A DNA stretch of 64,000 nt from Corbicula japonica (GCA_038501625.1 JAZAYU010000200.1:806001-870000); one strand, 5' to 3'; counted from the first letter of the stretch, positions 38,501 through 49,926 are shown. Translations and numbers: made by a program. The notes: a model not told the origin generated them from the letters alone.

Positions 38501-39896
38501 TAGGTTTTAAAATACTATTTGTCAAAAATCTTGTTTTTGATTTGAAAAAATCTTAATTTTGGGCACCGGACCCTATTCGGTATTAACTTTTACACAATTG
38601 AGTTGCCTGTGGGATCCCGTCTTCATACAAAAGATCGCATTAGCACGTGTTTGTGTTGAATATCAGACTCAACAAGTTTCTTCTATTAAAAAAAGTAGCC
38701 TTTAATATAAAAATTGAAAAAAATGTCTGAAATTAAGCAATTTTACAGAAATATACTGGAAATTTTGACGATTTTTTCATGTATGGGCGGGCCTCATTGA
38801 ACCCTTATAAGTCGAGTTTTAGAGCAGATATCAAGTTGAAATTTCTACAGTATATTACAAATACACAACACAATGAAAAAATATCATAATCATTGCATTT
38901 GGAAACTCAAGTTTTTCTTATAAGATTCAAAACCTCGAAAATGTCGAAGTTGACAAAACTTGATTTCGGTGATTGATATCGGCTTAGTTTGATTGGGTTT
39001 TAGGTTTTAAAATACTATTTGTCAAAAATCTTGTTTTTGATTTGAAAAAATCTTAATTTTGGGCACCGGACCATATTCGGTATTAACTTTTACACAATTG
39101 AGTTGCCTGTGGGATCCCGTCTTCATACAAAAGATCGCATTAGCACGTGTTTGTGTTGAATATCAGACTCAACAAGTTTCTTCTATTAAAGAAAAGTAGC
39201 CTTTAATATAAAAATTGAAAAAAATGTCTGAAATTAAGCAATTTTACAGAAATATACTGGAAATTTTGACGATTTTTTCATGTATGGGCGGGCCTCATTG
39301 AACCCTTATAAGTCGAGTTTTAGAGCAGATATCAAGTTGAAATTTCTACAGTATATTACAAATACACAACACAATGAAATAATATCATAATCATTGCATT
39401 TGGAAACTCAAGTTTTTCTTATAGGTTGTATTAAGGTAAATAACTCAGTATTCCTCCGTGCTCCATTCGAATGAAGTCCGTTTCATTATATGCTATTTTT
39501 TTCTCTTCATCTGGGGGCCTCTTAACCGTTAGAAATCGACCTGTTTGTGACTTGTTTGCAGGAATAACATGTCAGGAAAATAAATGAAAGCAATTTCATG
39601 CCTATATCTCGTTTGGTAGAGGCGCACTAGTTCCGGAAGAGCGGATGTATATATTTGGCTCCGTATTTGCGATACCGCGTTTAAAATAGGGTCTGTTCGG
39701 TTAGAGATCAGTAATTTTCTTACAAGTAAGTTAACCCCCCATTTGCTGTGTGTTTTTCAATAGATGAAATGTAGATCTTCACAGTCATGTATGGTTGTCT
39801 AGAAATTAAGATGATAGAAATCATGTTAAATGTGCATTGAATATTGGTAATTTAACATTGAGGTCTATGGGAATTGGATTTACAATTGATTCAACC
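29526..39896 (-). repeat. Satellite array B: inverted P modules and 500-bp Q tandem repeats, TTAA-bounded
   Basis: The modules are the reverse complement of array A. P copies lie at 29526-29997, 33002-33473, 34478-34949, 36453-36943, 37448-37918 and 39424-39896. Between them Q is repeated 6, 2, 3, 1 and 3 times (15 copies). The six Q copies from about 30001 to 33000 recur at exactly 500 bp and are almost identical. Where Q meets Q the junction reads CTTATAAG, which is the site split by P elsewhere. R is absent. The array starts and ends on P termini, with TTAA on both sides (29522-29525, 39897-39900). Shared differences from array A (for example GATATCGGCTTAG in Q) show separate homogenisation. 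Confidence 0.93.
36764..36787 (+). repeat. 24-base poly-C tract inside a P module
   Basis: Other P copies carry 6 C/G at this place; here it is 24, which lengthens the module to 491 bp. Slippage or an assembly/sequencing artefact is possible. The 104-codon frame at 36558-36872 exists only because of this tract. Confidence 0.85.
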
Positions 39897-39900
39897 TTAA

Positions 39901-40612
39901 CGGTCCAATCTTGATCTGGGTTTTATACATTGGCTAACCATTGCGAACGTCATATCTAAACAACGGAAGCCGCGCATACCGTTCAATGGGTCAGCGAGGC
40001 ACGCGTTTGTAAAACGACATAGCAGTGAAGTAAGCGTAAAATTGATCGTATTTTCAAAATTGTTTACGAAAATCAACACAACTTTCAGAAGAAAGTTACT
40101 TCATATATTAAATAAATTATGTATTAAACACAGTTCACGGTCCACGGAAATCAACACAATTTTCAGAAGAAAGTTACTTCATATATTAAAATAAACAAAT
40201 AATAAAACAATAAATTGTACGAGTTATCTCGCTTTTACAAAATAATTAAATCAAAGCGAGACGACTCGTACAAACCAATTTTTCGTATTATTTTTAAATA
40301 CTTTTATAAATTATAGTTGCGATATATTATATATGTTTTTATATCGGCTTTTAGTCACTTGAAAAAATAAGATTCGGGTTAGAAAACTCGATGAAAGAAA
40401 TTCTAAAATCCAGCAAGTAAATTAAAAAAGAAATAAGCTATCAATAACTTATAAGAAAGAAGTAGATCGTTGACGATTATTTTGTCTTTGTGTCACATTC
40501 CTTTGCCAAGTCATGTGATTGTATGTGAAAAAGTTCATGTCTTATCTCTAGTGCTCTAAATATGTTGAGAAATTTAACGAAATAGAACGTTTCATACATC
40601 CAGCAAAGAAAG
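39901..40612 (+). other. 5' flank of the intact C1q gene
   Basis: Homologous to 24001-25072 and probably includes the promoter. A short direct repeat (ATCAACACAA.TTTCAGAAGA) occurs at 40072-40106 and 40148-40182. No TATA box could be assigned with confidence. Confidence 0.5.
40217..40271. repeat. Hairpin upstream of the intact C1q gene
   Basis: GTACGAGTTATCTCGC and GCGAGACGACTCGTAC are inverted repeats (14 of 16) with a 23-base loop. This is the same structure as at 24591-24645. Confidence 0.6.
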
Positions 40613-43600
40613 ATGAATATTCGATTTATTGGAGTGATATGTAAATGTGTCCTTGTTGTGTTTTCGGCTGAACTGTCCGAGTCGTTAGAACGCGATCTCT
40701 TCAAACGTTTGGAAGCCAACGAGAAACTCGTGCAACAACTTCTCGGGTGCGTGCATCTGCTCGAGGTCCAACTCAGTTCCGAACAACGCCGAACTTCCGC
40801 ACTTGAAGGAACGGTTCGTCAGCTGTTAGGAGTCATCTCTACGAGTGATGTTGCTGCATCTGCCGATGACAACTCTGATAAGACAACAGTAACCGAAGCA
40901 AATGATGATTCTGTTAGAGGTAGGTAACGTGTGCGGTGTCCGTATTAATGGCTTCTATAATAAAGAGTGATTTCATTTTGGGCGCGTAACGGGAAATTGT
41001 CTCTTCAAGAAATAGACGTTATTCTTAGAAATTACGTCATTATGTTGAGCACACACATCGCTTATTATGTATTTTGCTGATAAACAACATTATGTAGTAT
41101 AAATGTGCACCAAGATCACCTATTTGTTGGAAGAATTACTAGATAGTTGTAAGTGCTTTCCAAATACTCGTATACTAACAATTAAAATGTTAAAATAATA
41201 ATAACGAAGACACGTTTTCCCGTTGCGAGCCCCATTCGATACATAGTATCTTTTAAATAACCAGGTGAGGAATATTCACCAAATTAACGAATTTTGTGCG
41301 ACGAGTAATGATCTTTTCATGAATCATTTTCTAATTTACATTAATTTTACAGAGTATGAAACATATAAAATAAGTTGAGTGACTTACTGTATAAGTACTA
41401 ATATTGGCGGGGGTTTAATTTTGGCGATATTGGCGGTCAGGGTCAGTTGCGCCAATATAAAAAACACCGCCAATAAAAATCCCCGTCAATTTAAAACACC
41501 GCCAATTTCAAATCTGGAAAGTAGATAACTAATATACTTCGCACATGAAGAAAGATTGTTGCATGTTTCTAAATTATGTATATTCTTTGAAACCTGTATA
41601 AAAACCTAAACAACACGAAACAAAGAGTAAATGAATGTGTTTATTTTCTTTAGATATAGCCAGAAGGAGTGTTATTTGGCGCGTGTCGTCCATTCTTTTC
41701 AGCGGCACTTGTTTTGAACTTGAAATAAAGCATTATAGAATTATAGCTTTTGTACATGTAGTAAATTAAATTGAGTTTTCTTTCAATATCTCATAGAAAC
41801 CCGCTTTAAAATAATTAAATAATATTAAATCGAACAAGTACTAGGTAAACTTATGATGCGTCAACAAAAGGAATATAATTGGAATATCAAACAAGCAATC
41901 AAGTACTGTATAAGGTAGCTGCGATAATGTTTTCACACTTAAAATTTAATAATAGACTAACTGCGACGTTAACTTTTCTCTTCCATTGTCCAATGTCAGC
42001 CATTTTTCATCAAGGGTTTTATTTTGGCGGGTAAGCGCCAATATATGACCCCGCCAATATAAAACACTTTAAAATACGCCAAAATTTGACACCGCCAATA
42101 CTAAGGTGGAACGCGACACTTTGCGAATTTTTGAATTTCTTTATGAAATTTAGTAGGGTATTTATTGACGATGATTCCAGCATGAATCCGCAAACCGTTT
42201 TTTCGATTAATCAAATAGTTGTTTAGATATTGACCTTCAAAGTTAGCTATCAACGCCAGTTTTCTGCAGTGACGTCAACGACGCCCGCCGAACACTTTTT
42301 CGGCGCTGGCTGAAAATTGGGGTTTCCAATTTCATTTATTCGTTCACTGATGAATTGGTGCTGAAAATACCTTTCCGGTGATATAAGATTTAACATAATG
42401 TGACCAGTTTTGACAACGTTGTGTACCGTTAAACGCCGTTTTTGCGTAAAAAAATGACGTCGAGTTTTGCCTTTTTTCTGTCGACTTTTTCAAAATTGTG
42501 AAAAATTCCCGAATTTAATTTTTGATTTTTTTTGCTTAAAAAGTTTGAAAAAAAGCAATTCTAATAGAATTAGCGAATAAAATTTGGGGGTTAACGACTT
42601 CGTTATTGCGCTATGGCCGTTTTCAGCACCCCTCCCCCTTTTAAAAAACGTGTAAAGAAAAGTGACGTTTCTGTAAATTTATGACTCTTTATTCAAATTC
42701 TACAATATTACAGCAACTACAATGACCTATGGTAATTTAAGAAGAACGAAAAAATAAATAAAACATGTTTTACACAATATGCGCTGATTTAAGGGCAGGT
42801 TTTTGCAGTTTTACATTGTTAAGAAACGTTCCCTCTGGTGTTATTTTGTCAGCGTGCCTTACAAATGTTGCACGATAATATTAAAGTTAAATTATTAAAC
42901 TCGGCTTTTTGGCTAAATCCTCGTCATAAGGCTAACTGCTATGAGAAACCTCTGGAGATACTGTCGTATCATCATATTTCACGCGAGTCTAATTTTCGCG
43001 TAATTCGCACTAGAAAACTTGCGCAAAATGAAAGGGTAGTGAAATTTAACCATGGATGTGTTAGCTTATCATGGATGCTTCTGAATGTAATATACATGTA
43101 ACTGCGTAATTTTATGGCACCGCAATGGCTCATGCGCGAAAACTGGTCCCCGCGAAATAAAATGCTACTACAAAAATAAAATAAAAAGAGCAAAACTTGT
43201 CTGTATACATGTAATTGCATTTGCTTCATTTAGCTTGATGAACATTACGACTGACTCGTGATGAAAATTTTGATGCCGCAAATCAAATTTATTGACGGTG
43301 GGTATTTTCGGGGTAGATGAACAACAGTCTATAACCAATATGTGTAAAATTTTTACAACTTATTCATATTACGCGAAATATCAATTAATTTATAATAACG
43401 GAAATAATGCAATGTTCAATTATTGCATCACAGTAGCTTCTGTTATAATACAAAACAAAAATCAAAGGACAACACAGACTGCGGTCTATATTTAAAATTG
43501 TCTGCAGTATTGTAAATTTTAATTTTTAAATTTCACTTAACGCCTTTTTCCATGTAAAAGCTTATATGGAATTGACGAACAGTGTAGGCCCCGAAGGTTA

Positions 43601-46600
43601 TTTCTGACCAAAAAACTAACAGTGCAGATCCTGATCAGACAAAATATTAAAAGAGAAATCGATTAGATCGAATGTGCAAGCTGATCTGGATCTACGCGGT
43701 TTGCTAATGCGATAAAATGCGTAAATATTTGTATTATAGGAAAGGGTTAAACGAATTTCGGATTATTTCTAAATCAATTTTTACAGCAATTTTCTTCGTC
43801 TGATGCTGCTTCATTTCGTGGTACCTTCCTATGTTGATTGTCGAGACAGTAAAAATCGCATATTGCGCATAACCACAGACACGGCACATAAGCACTGAAT
43901 CGCCGGTCTTAAACTTTTTTAGCAATCTATGGCGGATAAGAAATAGACACGTACAGGAACCACATGTTGCTTGGTCAGTGTATGTGTCACAGCTGTTTCC
44001 GAGAAAGTACATATAAACAAGATAACGAGGAACGTATTCTATACCTCCGCGGTCTTCACCGTTGTAGTGTCGTTTCTCACTGTGTGCGATTCTCACTGTC
44101 ACAAACAAAAGTTCAAGCAACATACCACTTAACAACTTGGCTATTGTTTTGCTATAATTTCTTTGACGCTTTTATGAGAAAACTGTGAACTCTTCGATAA
44201 TCATCAAAGAATTTAGAATCTGCTCAATATGAAGTACAATGTATATGGGTAAATGAAATACAGTTACGACCGCGCTAATGAAGCATCCCATCATGGAACT
44301 GTAAAACTACCTTAGATGCAGGTAAAATCAATGTCAATGATTTGAAATTGCAGCTTACAAGCAAAAAAGACGTATATTTTGCAGAAAATAATGGGAACAA
44401 ATCAAACATACGCACGGCTGGTGGATTATTTGTCATCTCTTTAACTCTTTACAAGACAAAATAAGTCCGTTAGCTAACTAGAATTGATAGATATTCCTTT
44501 TATAGATCTGCTGGGGCTACGAAATATATTTTTTTAAATTATTTTAGGCGTCACCGCGCACAAATAGGCGCTACGGTATTTCTATTACGTGCATAGACTA
44601 ACGATTTGAACAGTTTTAATCAAATGTCTATAACTACACTGGAATCTTGTGCGTTTTATGAGGAAATAAGAACACTATTATATAAATTTGATTTGACAAT
44701 GATTTGACAATATATGAAGAAAACAGCAGAGTTTATGAAATTGTAAGTATAGCATCGAAATACTTGATAATTATAAGTGTAACGTCCAAATAGAAATAAT
44801 TGACGTAAGTATTATACGCCTTTTGGAATGTTCGTTTTTACCCCTAGTAACGTTTTTAAAGATATTTTTGACAAATTAACATAAGAGAGATCGAATAGAT
44901 GTCATTTTTATAATGATAATTCAATTCAACTCCCTCTGTGGTGTCTTATGACGAAGTTTTTAATTAATGAAATAATTTTTTTCTAAAATTTCCAAAAATA
45001 ACGTATTTTTTCAAAAGGGGATAGGGGTACTTAAAATGGTGATAGCACAATAACTAAGTCGGTGACCCCCTAATTTTATTAGATAATTCAATTGGAATTG
45101 CTTTTCTCAAACTTTTTAAGCAAAAAATCAAAAATTAAATTCGGGAATTTTTCACAATTTTGAAAAAGTCGACAGAAAAAAGGCAAAACTCGACGACATT
45201 TTTAACGCAAAAACGGCGTTTAACGGTACAAATCGTTGCCTAACCTGGTCACATTATGTTAAATCTTATATCACCGGAAAAGTATTTTCAACGCCAATTC
45301 ATCTGTGAAAGAATAAATGAAATTGGAAACCCCAATTTTCAGCTAGCGCCGAAAAAGTGTTCGGCGAGCGTTGTTGACGTCACTGCAGAAAACTGGCGTT
45401 GATAGCTAAAGTTGAAGGTAAATATCTAAACAACTATTTGATTAATCGAAAAACGGTTTGCGGATTCATGCTGGAATCATCGTCAATAAATACTTTACCA
45501 AATTTCATAAAGAAATTCGAAAATTCGCAAAGTGTCGCGTTCCACCTTTAGCGCTATACAGTATTAGAAATTTTTAATCAGTCTGTTGGTCTCAAATGCT
45601 AAAATAGCGATCATTCTAAGGAACCATTTTATGCAAATTTAATAAACAACAATAAACGCATGAAGCAAATCTTCAAGTCGTTTTCCGTTTTACTGGCCGG
45701 TCGGTAGACCAAATCGAGGGCCACGCATAACGTGAACTTCAAACAGCAAGAGTATGCTAGGCATTGGCGCTCCTGTGAGAATTTTTGACTGTGCAAGAAA
45801 ATTCATCCGGACTCCTTGCAATGAATAAATAATTCGTTTTGATTTTGCATTTTGATTAACCGTAGGTATACAGTGCCGTGTGGCGGCTGTAAAAAGTCTC
45901 CCCGTATTTCACTTCAGTGAAGTTATCAGTTTCAGTTACATCCCTTGTTAGTATTATACAAATTTCAAAAAATACAGAATGTTAATCATTGTGGGTGACT
46001 GCCTCCAGGGCCCAAGATCATAAAACTAAATCTGGAGATCAGTCTCAAATCTCAAGCATCTCAAAACTTAGTTTTATGATCTTGGGCCCAGGCATACTTG
46101 TACTGTCATTTATTGGGGATTCGGATGGTATGCAATGTGTCTGTCTCTTGCATGGTTGGCTAACAGCTGCCGCCGTGTCTATATGGTCTTGAAGTTAGCT
46201 ATACATTTAATTATTTGCGTATAAATTCTAATTTTAGATTTGAACCAAGCCAATCAAAGGATTCGTAAAGCTGAGCCCGATGCGCCAATAGCCTTTTTCG
46301 CCACGCTTAATAACTTCATAACGCATGCCGGTGTTGAGCAAATTCTCGTGTTCGATCGGGTGGTCACAAACCTGGGCAACACGTACAACAACCACAATGG
46401 TAACTTTATCGCACCAGTGAGCGGAACGTACGTCTTGTCCGTGACCATTCTGTCGCACTATCACAACAGCGGACATTTCTACCTAGCCAAAAATGGACAG
46501 CTTGTAAGCAAGTTGTATGTGAGTGGCGCCGAAGCTGGCTACGATACAACCAGCCAAACAGCCATTCTGCAGCTTCAAAAAGGTGATGATCTTTGCGTGC

Positions 46601-46710
46601 ACAACCTAGATTCGGATGTTTCCTTGCACGGCGATAACTACTGCAGCTTTTCCGGCTTTCTTCTGCAGCAGGATTACAGTGCAGGTGAAGTCGTCGTCGG
46701 CAAGAAATAA
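40613..46710 (+). CDS. Secreted C1q domain-containing protein, two exons, ~259 aa
   Basis: Predicted soluble pattern-recognition or lectin-like protein of the expanded molluscan C1qDC type. Exon 1 is 40613-40919 and exon 2 is 46238-46710, joined in phase 1 (AGAG|GTAGGT ... TTTTAG|ATTTG). The 5,318-bp intron contains mobile DNA. Residues 1-19 form a signal peptide, about 22-75 a charged coiled coil suited to oligomerisation (LERDLFKRLEANEKLVQQLL and following), and 76-117 an acidic, Ser/Thr-rich linker. The C1q domain runs from about residue 118 (APIAFFATL) to 247, with the family pattern VFDRVVTNLGNTY, G.FIAPVSGTYVLSV and a C-terminal FSGFLLQQD. There is no collagen stretch. No stops interrupt it, unlike the paralog 15 kb upstream. 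An alternative donor GTAACG at 40924 would break the frame. Confidence 0.88.
41395..42103. mobile_element. TIR element with TATTGGCGG ends, in the C1q intron
   Basis: The left end TACTAATATTGGCGGGGGTT is mirrored by CGCCAAAATTTGACACCGCC plus AATACTA on the right. Further inward, TTGGCG / CGCCAA blocks repeat several times on both sides. It is non-coding and abuts the next element. Confidence 0.6.
42962..43166. mobile_element. CGCGAAA-type MITE copy
   Basis: Left GTCGTATCATCATATTTCACG and right GTCCCCGCGAAATAAAATGC are divergent inverted ends of the same family as 55649-55855. It is inserted inside the 3.4-kb element. Confidence 0.55.
43734..44135 (-). CDS. Hypothetical 133-aa frame inside the long-TIR element
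   Basis: Not recognised. The frame opens with a signal-peptide-like stretch (MLSGMLLELLFVTVRIAHS), followed by a short cysteine-rich segment (C-x9-C-x2-C-x-C, then C-x2-C). Length and composition do not identify a family, and no splice sites or codon bias were established. It may be chance, or an exon remnant carried by the element. Confidence 0.2.
   Translation of the reverse strand: MLSGMLLELLFVTVRIAHSEKRHYNGEDRGGIEYVPRYLVYMYFLGNSCDTYTDQATCGSCTCLFLIRHRLLKKFKTGDSVLMCRVCGYAQYAIFTVSTINIGRYHEMKQHQTKKIAVKIDLEIIRNSFNPFL
46008..46090. mobile_element. Short perfect hairpin, GGGCCCAAGATCATAAAAC ends
   Basis: A 22-bp end (46009-46030) is repeated exactly in inverted orientation at 46068-46089. The interior CAGTCTCAAATCTCAAGCATC matches the hairpin MITE family found in the IL-17 receptor introns. 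Confidence 0.75.
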
Positions 46711-47146
46711 GTGATGGTTCTTTTGAAACTTGACCGATATACCGATATCCATAAATAAGATTTGAGTACATTTATGTGTAAATGTTGTTGATTTCTAACT
46801 TAAGATATACGTATACAAATGTCTTTACATAGCTTCAATGAAAATTTCTTTACAGAACTCTAATTCATTTGAGACTTGAAACGATTCAGTTGGTCTTTGA
46901 AGGCAGTTGACCACGATCATATAAATAAATTAAATATTGAGTTGCGCTCAACCAGGGGACAGGCGGTGTGGACAGTAAAATGCATGTACATTACTGTCCG
47001 TGAACAGGCTCAATCAAACGGTGCCAGCAATATACTGATTATTTTTAGTGTTCGGTGGCTTTCATCTATTTGTCAACTGCGAAGACACACAAATATCGAT
47101 GGCTGCAAAAACTAGTAATACTTTGGCGGTACTTCTCGTCCTCTGC
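46711..47146. other. 3' flank of the C1q gene; repeat scraps only
   Basis: A palindrome-like segment at 46940-47012 (GCTCAACCAGGGGACAGGCGG, then TTACTGTCC...AACAGGCTC) is similar in inverted orientation to 63455-63505. No gene is supported. Confidence 0.45.
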
Positions 47147-47319
47147 GTTGCAAGGAATATATATTATTTCGTTCCTTGACAGGGTGTGTGAGGATATATT
47201 GCCGGTCTGGGTGTCATATTACCCGAGCCGCAGGCGAGGGATAATATGACACCCAGACCGGAAATATATCCTCACATACGCTTTCAAGGAACCAAATAAT
47301 TGTTTTATTATACTGCAAA
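47147..47319. mobile_element. Hairpin MITE, ~60-bp arms
   Basis: Arms 47167-47223 and 47238-47299 are reverse complements (CCGGTCTGGGTGTCATATTA core). Outward similarity continues to TGCAAG / TTTGCAG. Confidence 0.75.
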
Positions 47320-47797
47320 GACATTTTTCAGACAAAATAATTAGAAAATGTCGATTTTTTATTTATTTCGCTTATTTTATGCCGAACGACTTAATTCCCC
47401 TCTCAGAACCTCAATAATTACATGTCTGACGTCATTAATTTACCTGCATGACGCCACTTCTAAAGAAATTGAATGGACTATCGATTTGGTATTTATTTAC
47501 AAAATTTTAGAATATTATGATCGTTTTTTTTTCAACGTTTAAAACATAACACAAATATTTTTTTGTAACAATTAAAGTAATCCCTAAGCATACCGCTTTA
47601 TAATTTACAAGATCGGCTCAAAATTATACATTTTTACCGAAATTCAAAACAAAATGGCGGACGACAACAAAAGGTGGGAGGCCAGAGAGGGAAATTAAGG
47701 CACGTGCGTTCAAATCTACGGCCAATCCGTAAATACGAATATACATCAACGACAAATTATCCAATCAAATTCAAGCAAATTTCTTTGCAGTATAATA
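47306..47797. mobile_element. 492-bp element with 16-bp exact TIRs
   Basis: TATTATACTGCAAAGA at 47306-47321 is repeated as its exact reverse complement at 47782-47797. It shares its left end with the neighbouring hairpin, so the two are probably one nested or composite element. No protein is encoded. Confidence 0.7.
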
Positions 47798-47813
47798 ATT
47801 GATCATGGCTTGA

Positions 47814-49926
47814 ACACGGTATTTATCCCAATAATTGGCGCTCGGATGACAACGTCAGGCTCGGATGATAAGAGCGGCTCGAGTTGCGGATGAGAGTGAA
47901 AATGCGTTAATATTTTTACTTTTATCTTTAACTAATGCCGATTCAATCACGTTAGTGTTTGCAATTGTTCTAGGCCAACATAAGCTATATAAAACTGCAA
48001 TCGTTTTTTGCAGACAGTCCCTACATTGTGGTGAAAATTACCGAAGAAGATGGAAAATTCGACCCAACGCTCAAACTTTAACAAGTTTCCATCTGTATTT
48101 CGGTAGTTAAGTGAAGAAAACATAACTGATCCTTTACTGTCCCTCTGTTAATAAACAATCGCAACATGGTAACACAGTTCGGTAAAAATGAATCTAAATC
48201 TTACTTTTCCTGAAGATGTCAAAGCGAGATGGATAATCGTTGGCTTCAATGAGATTTGTTAAAGATAATGGGTGGTTCAAACTGAATAATGGCCTGGCTT
48301 ATAATTTTATCTTCAGGAAAATGTATCAAAACTTAATGTTTTTATCATTTCGCAACTGTGAAATCGCGTTTTATGTTCTCCCTTTGTCCGCGCGCGTGTG
48401 TCAAAAATGTCTTCAAACGACAACTCATCTACAGGCCAGATTTTAACAACATGTTTTTTATGAAGGGACTAACACTTGTAAATGTTCTTTCCTTGACAAA
48501 TTGTGGTTTCTTTTGCAACCAATAGAAATAACAGATTCAACATGAAACGAGAAATGAAATAAAATGTTTATTGGAAAAATATAAAGAAGAGCCGTCGGTA
48601 TCTTTCTACTAGATGGATAAAAATTATAATAAATAAAATAAGTCACAAGTGACGTTTCAATTGTCTTTTGCCAGAAAAACTTATATTAGAACATTTTTGG
48701 AACTAACAGGACATGCTTTTGTTTTTAAAGGTGTTGTAGCGATTATCTCGTGTGTGTCATCTCTTTTATGAATATGAATATAATCCCGTCTGTGACTGTG
48801 ATGCATTTTTGTTGGGATGTCACTGCGTTTGGTATGACACTTGGTAGAACTCGAGCACTGTATCCTATTTTACCAGTTGACTCATCTCGTAGAAATTCCT
48901 GGTATTTGATGCACGAATGCCCATGTAATAGCGTCAAGTGGGAGACAACCTCTGTCAAAAAAATTCCACTCTGTGTCCCACTTGTAGCATTTGAAAGCAG
49001 TGCTCATAGTTTCTGCAATGTAATTAAATATGCAATTTATAACATTTCGAGGCGCTTAACTTGATAAGAGTGTGAATTGGTTCTAGGAAAGAATGGTATA
49101 TTTGTAAGTTTCATATTGCTAAGCATCGTATATCAAAACAGACCATATATCTATGGATAAACATTAGAAATTTTGTATCACAGTATGTTGTTTGGTACTG
49201 GTCACATCAAGGAGCGTCACCGGTGTCAAGAACTGGATGTGTGTATAGAACCAATGAATGATTTTGAACGTTAACAACTGTATGAAATGATTTATTGTAC
49301 ATCTAAATCACTTAAGATTACTACAGTGCCGATATAAATTGTATGACCTTCATTATTACTTACCGAAAACAGATAAGTTGTTGGACAATGAATTCTGGTC
49401 CTGAAAGATAAACATTACTTTGAGGCTTATAAACATTATGATGAAAATGTCAGTTTGTTCATTTTCCATACAATTTTAAATGTAGCCAGCTATTATCTCC
49501 ACTGAAGCCAGCGATTATCCATCTCGCTTTGACATCTTCAGAAAAAGTAAGATTTAAATTCATTTTTACCGAACTGTGTTACCATGTTGTGATTGTTTAT
49601 TTACAGAGGGACAGTAAAGGATCAAATAGATAAGTTTTCTTCACTCAACTACCTAAATAAACTTGTTTAATTTTGAGTGAAGGGTCGAATTTTCCACCTT
49701 CTTCGGTGATTTTCACCACAATGTAGGGACTGTCTGCAAAACCATTGCAGTTTTATATAGCTTATGTTGGCCTTGAACAATTGCAATCACTAACGTGATT
49801 TAAATCGGCATTAGTAAAAGATAAAAGTAAAAATACTAACGCTTTTTTCACTCTCATTCGCAACTCGAGCCGCTTTTATCATCCGAGCCTGAGTGCTGAT
49901 TATTGGGAGACATATCGTGTTGAAGT
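47814..49926. mobile_element. 2.1-kb element with ~440-bp terminal inverted repeats
   Basis: The left arm is about 47814-48255 and the right arm about 49490-49926, reverse complements with modest divergence. Shared blocks include GGCTCGGATGATAA, GCCAACATAAGCTATATAAA and GAGGGACAGTAAAGGATC. Each arm carries a TATATAAA-type box directed inward toward ACAGTCCCTACATTGTGGTG. The interior (48256-49489) holds frames at 48750-49064 with no recognised domain and no transposase. Confidence 0.78.

Larger units (their letters stand above)
42104..45548. mobile_element. ~3.4-kb element with ~550-bp terminal inverted repeats
   Basis: The left arm is about 42104-42652 and the right arm about 45001-45548. 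They align end to end as reverse complements with scattered differences, starting AGGTGGAACGCGACACTTTG. Shared blocks include CATGAATCCGCAAACCG, the TGACGTCA-type segment near 42272 / 45378, and GTCGACTTTTTCAAAATTGTGAAAAATTC. The ~2.35-kb interior has no transposase. A small reading frame at 43734-44135 is listed separately. No clean target duplication was found. The layout recalls foldback-type elements. Confidence 0.78.
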
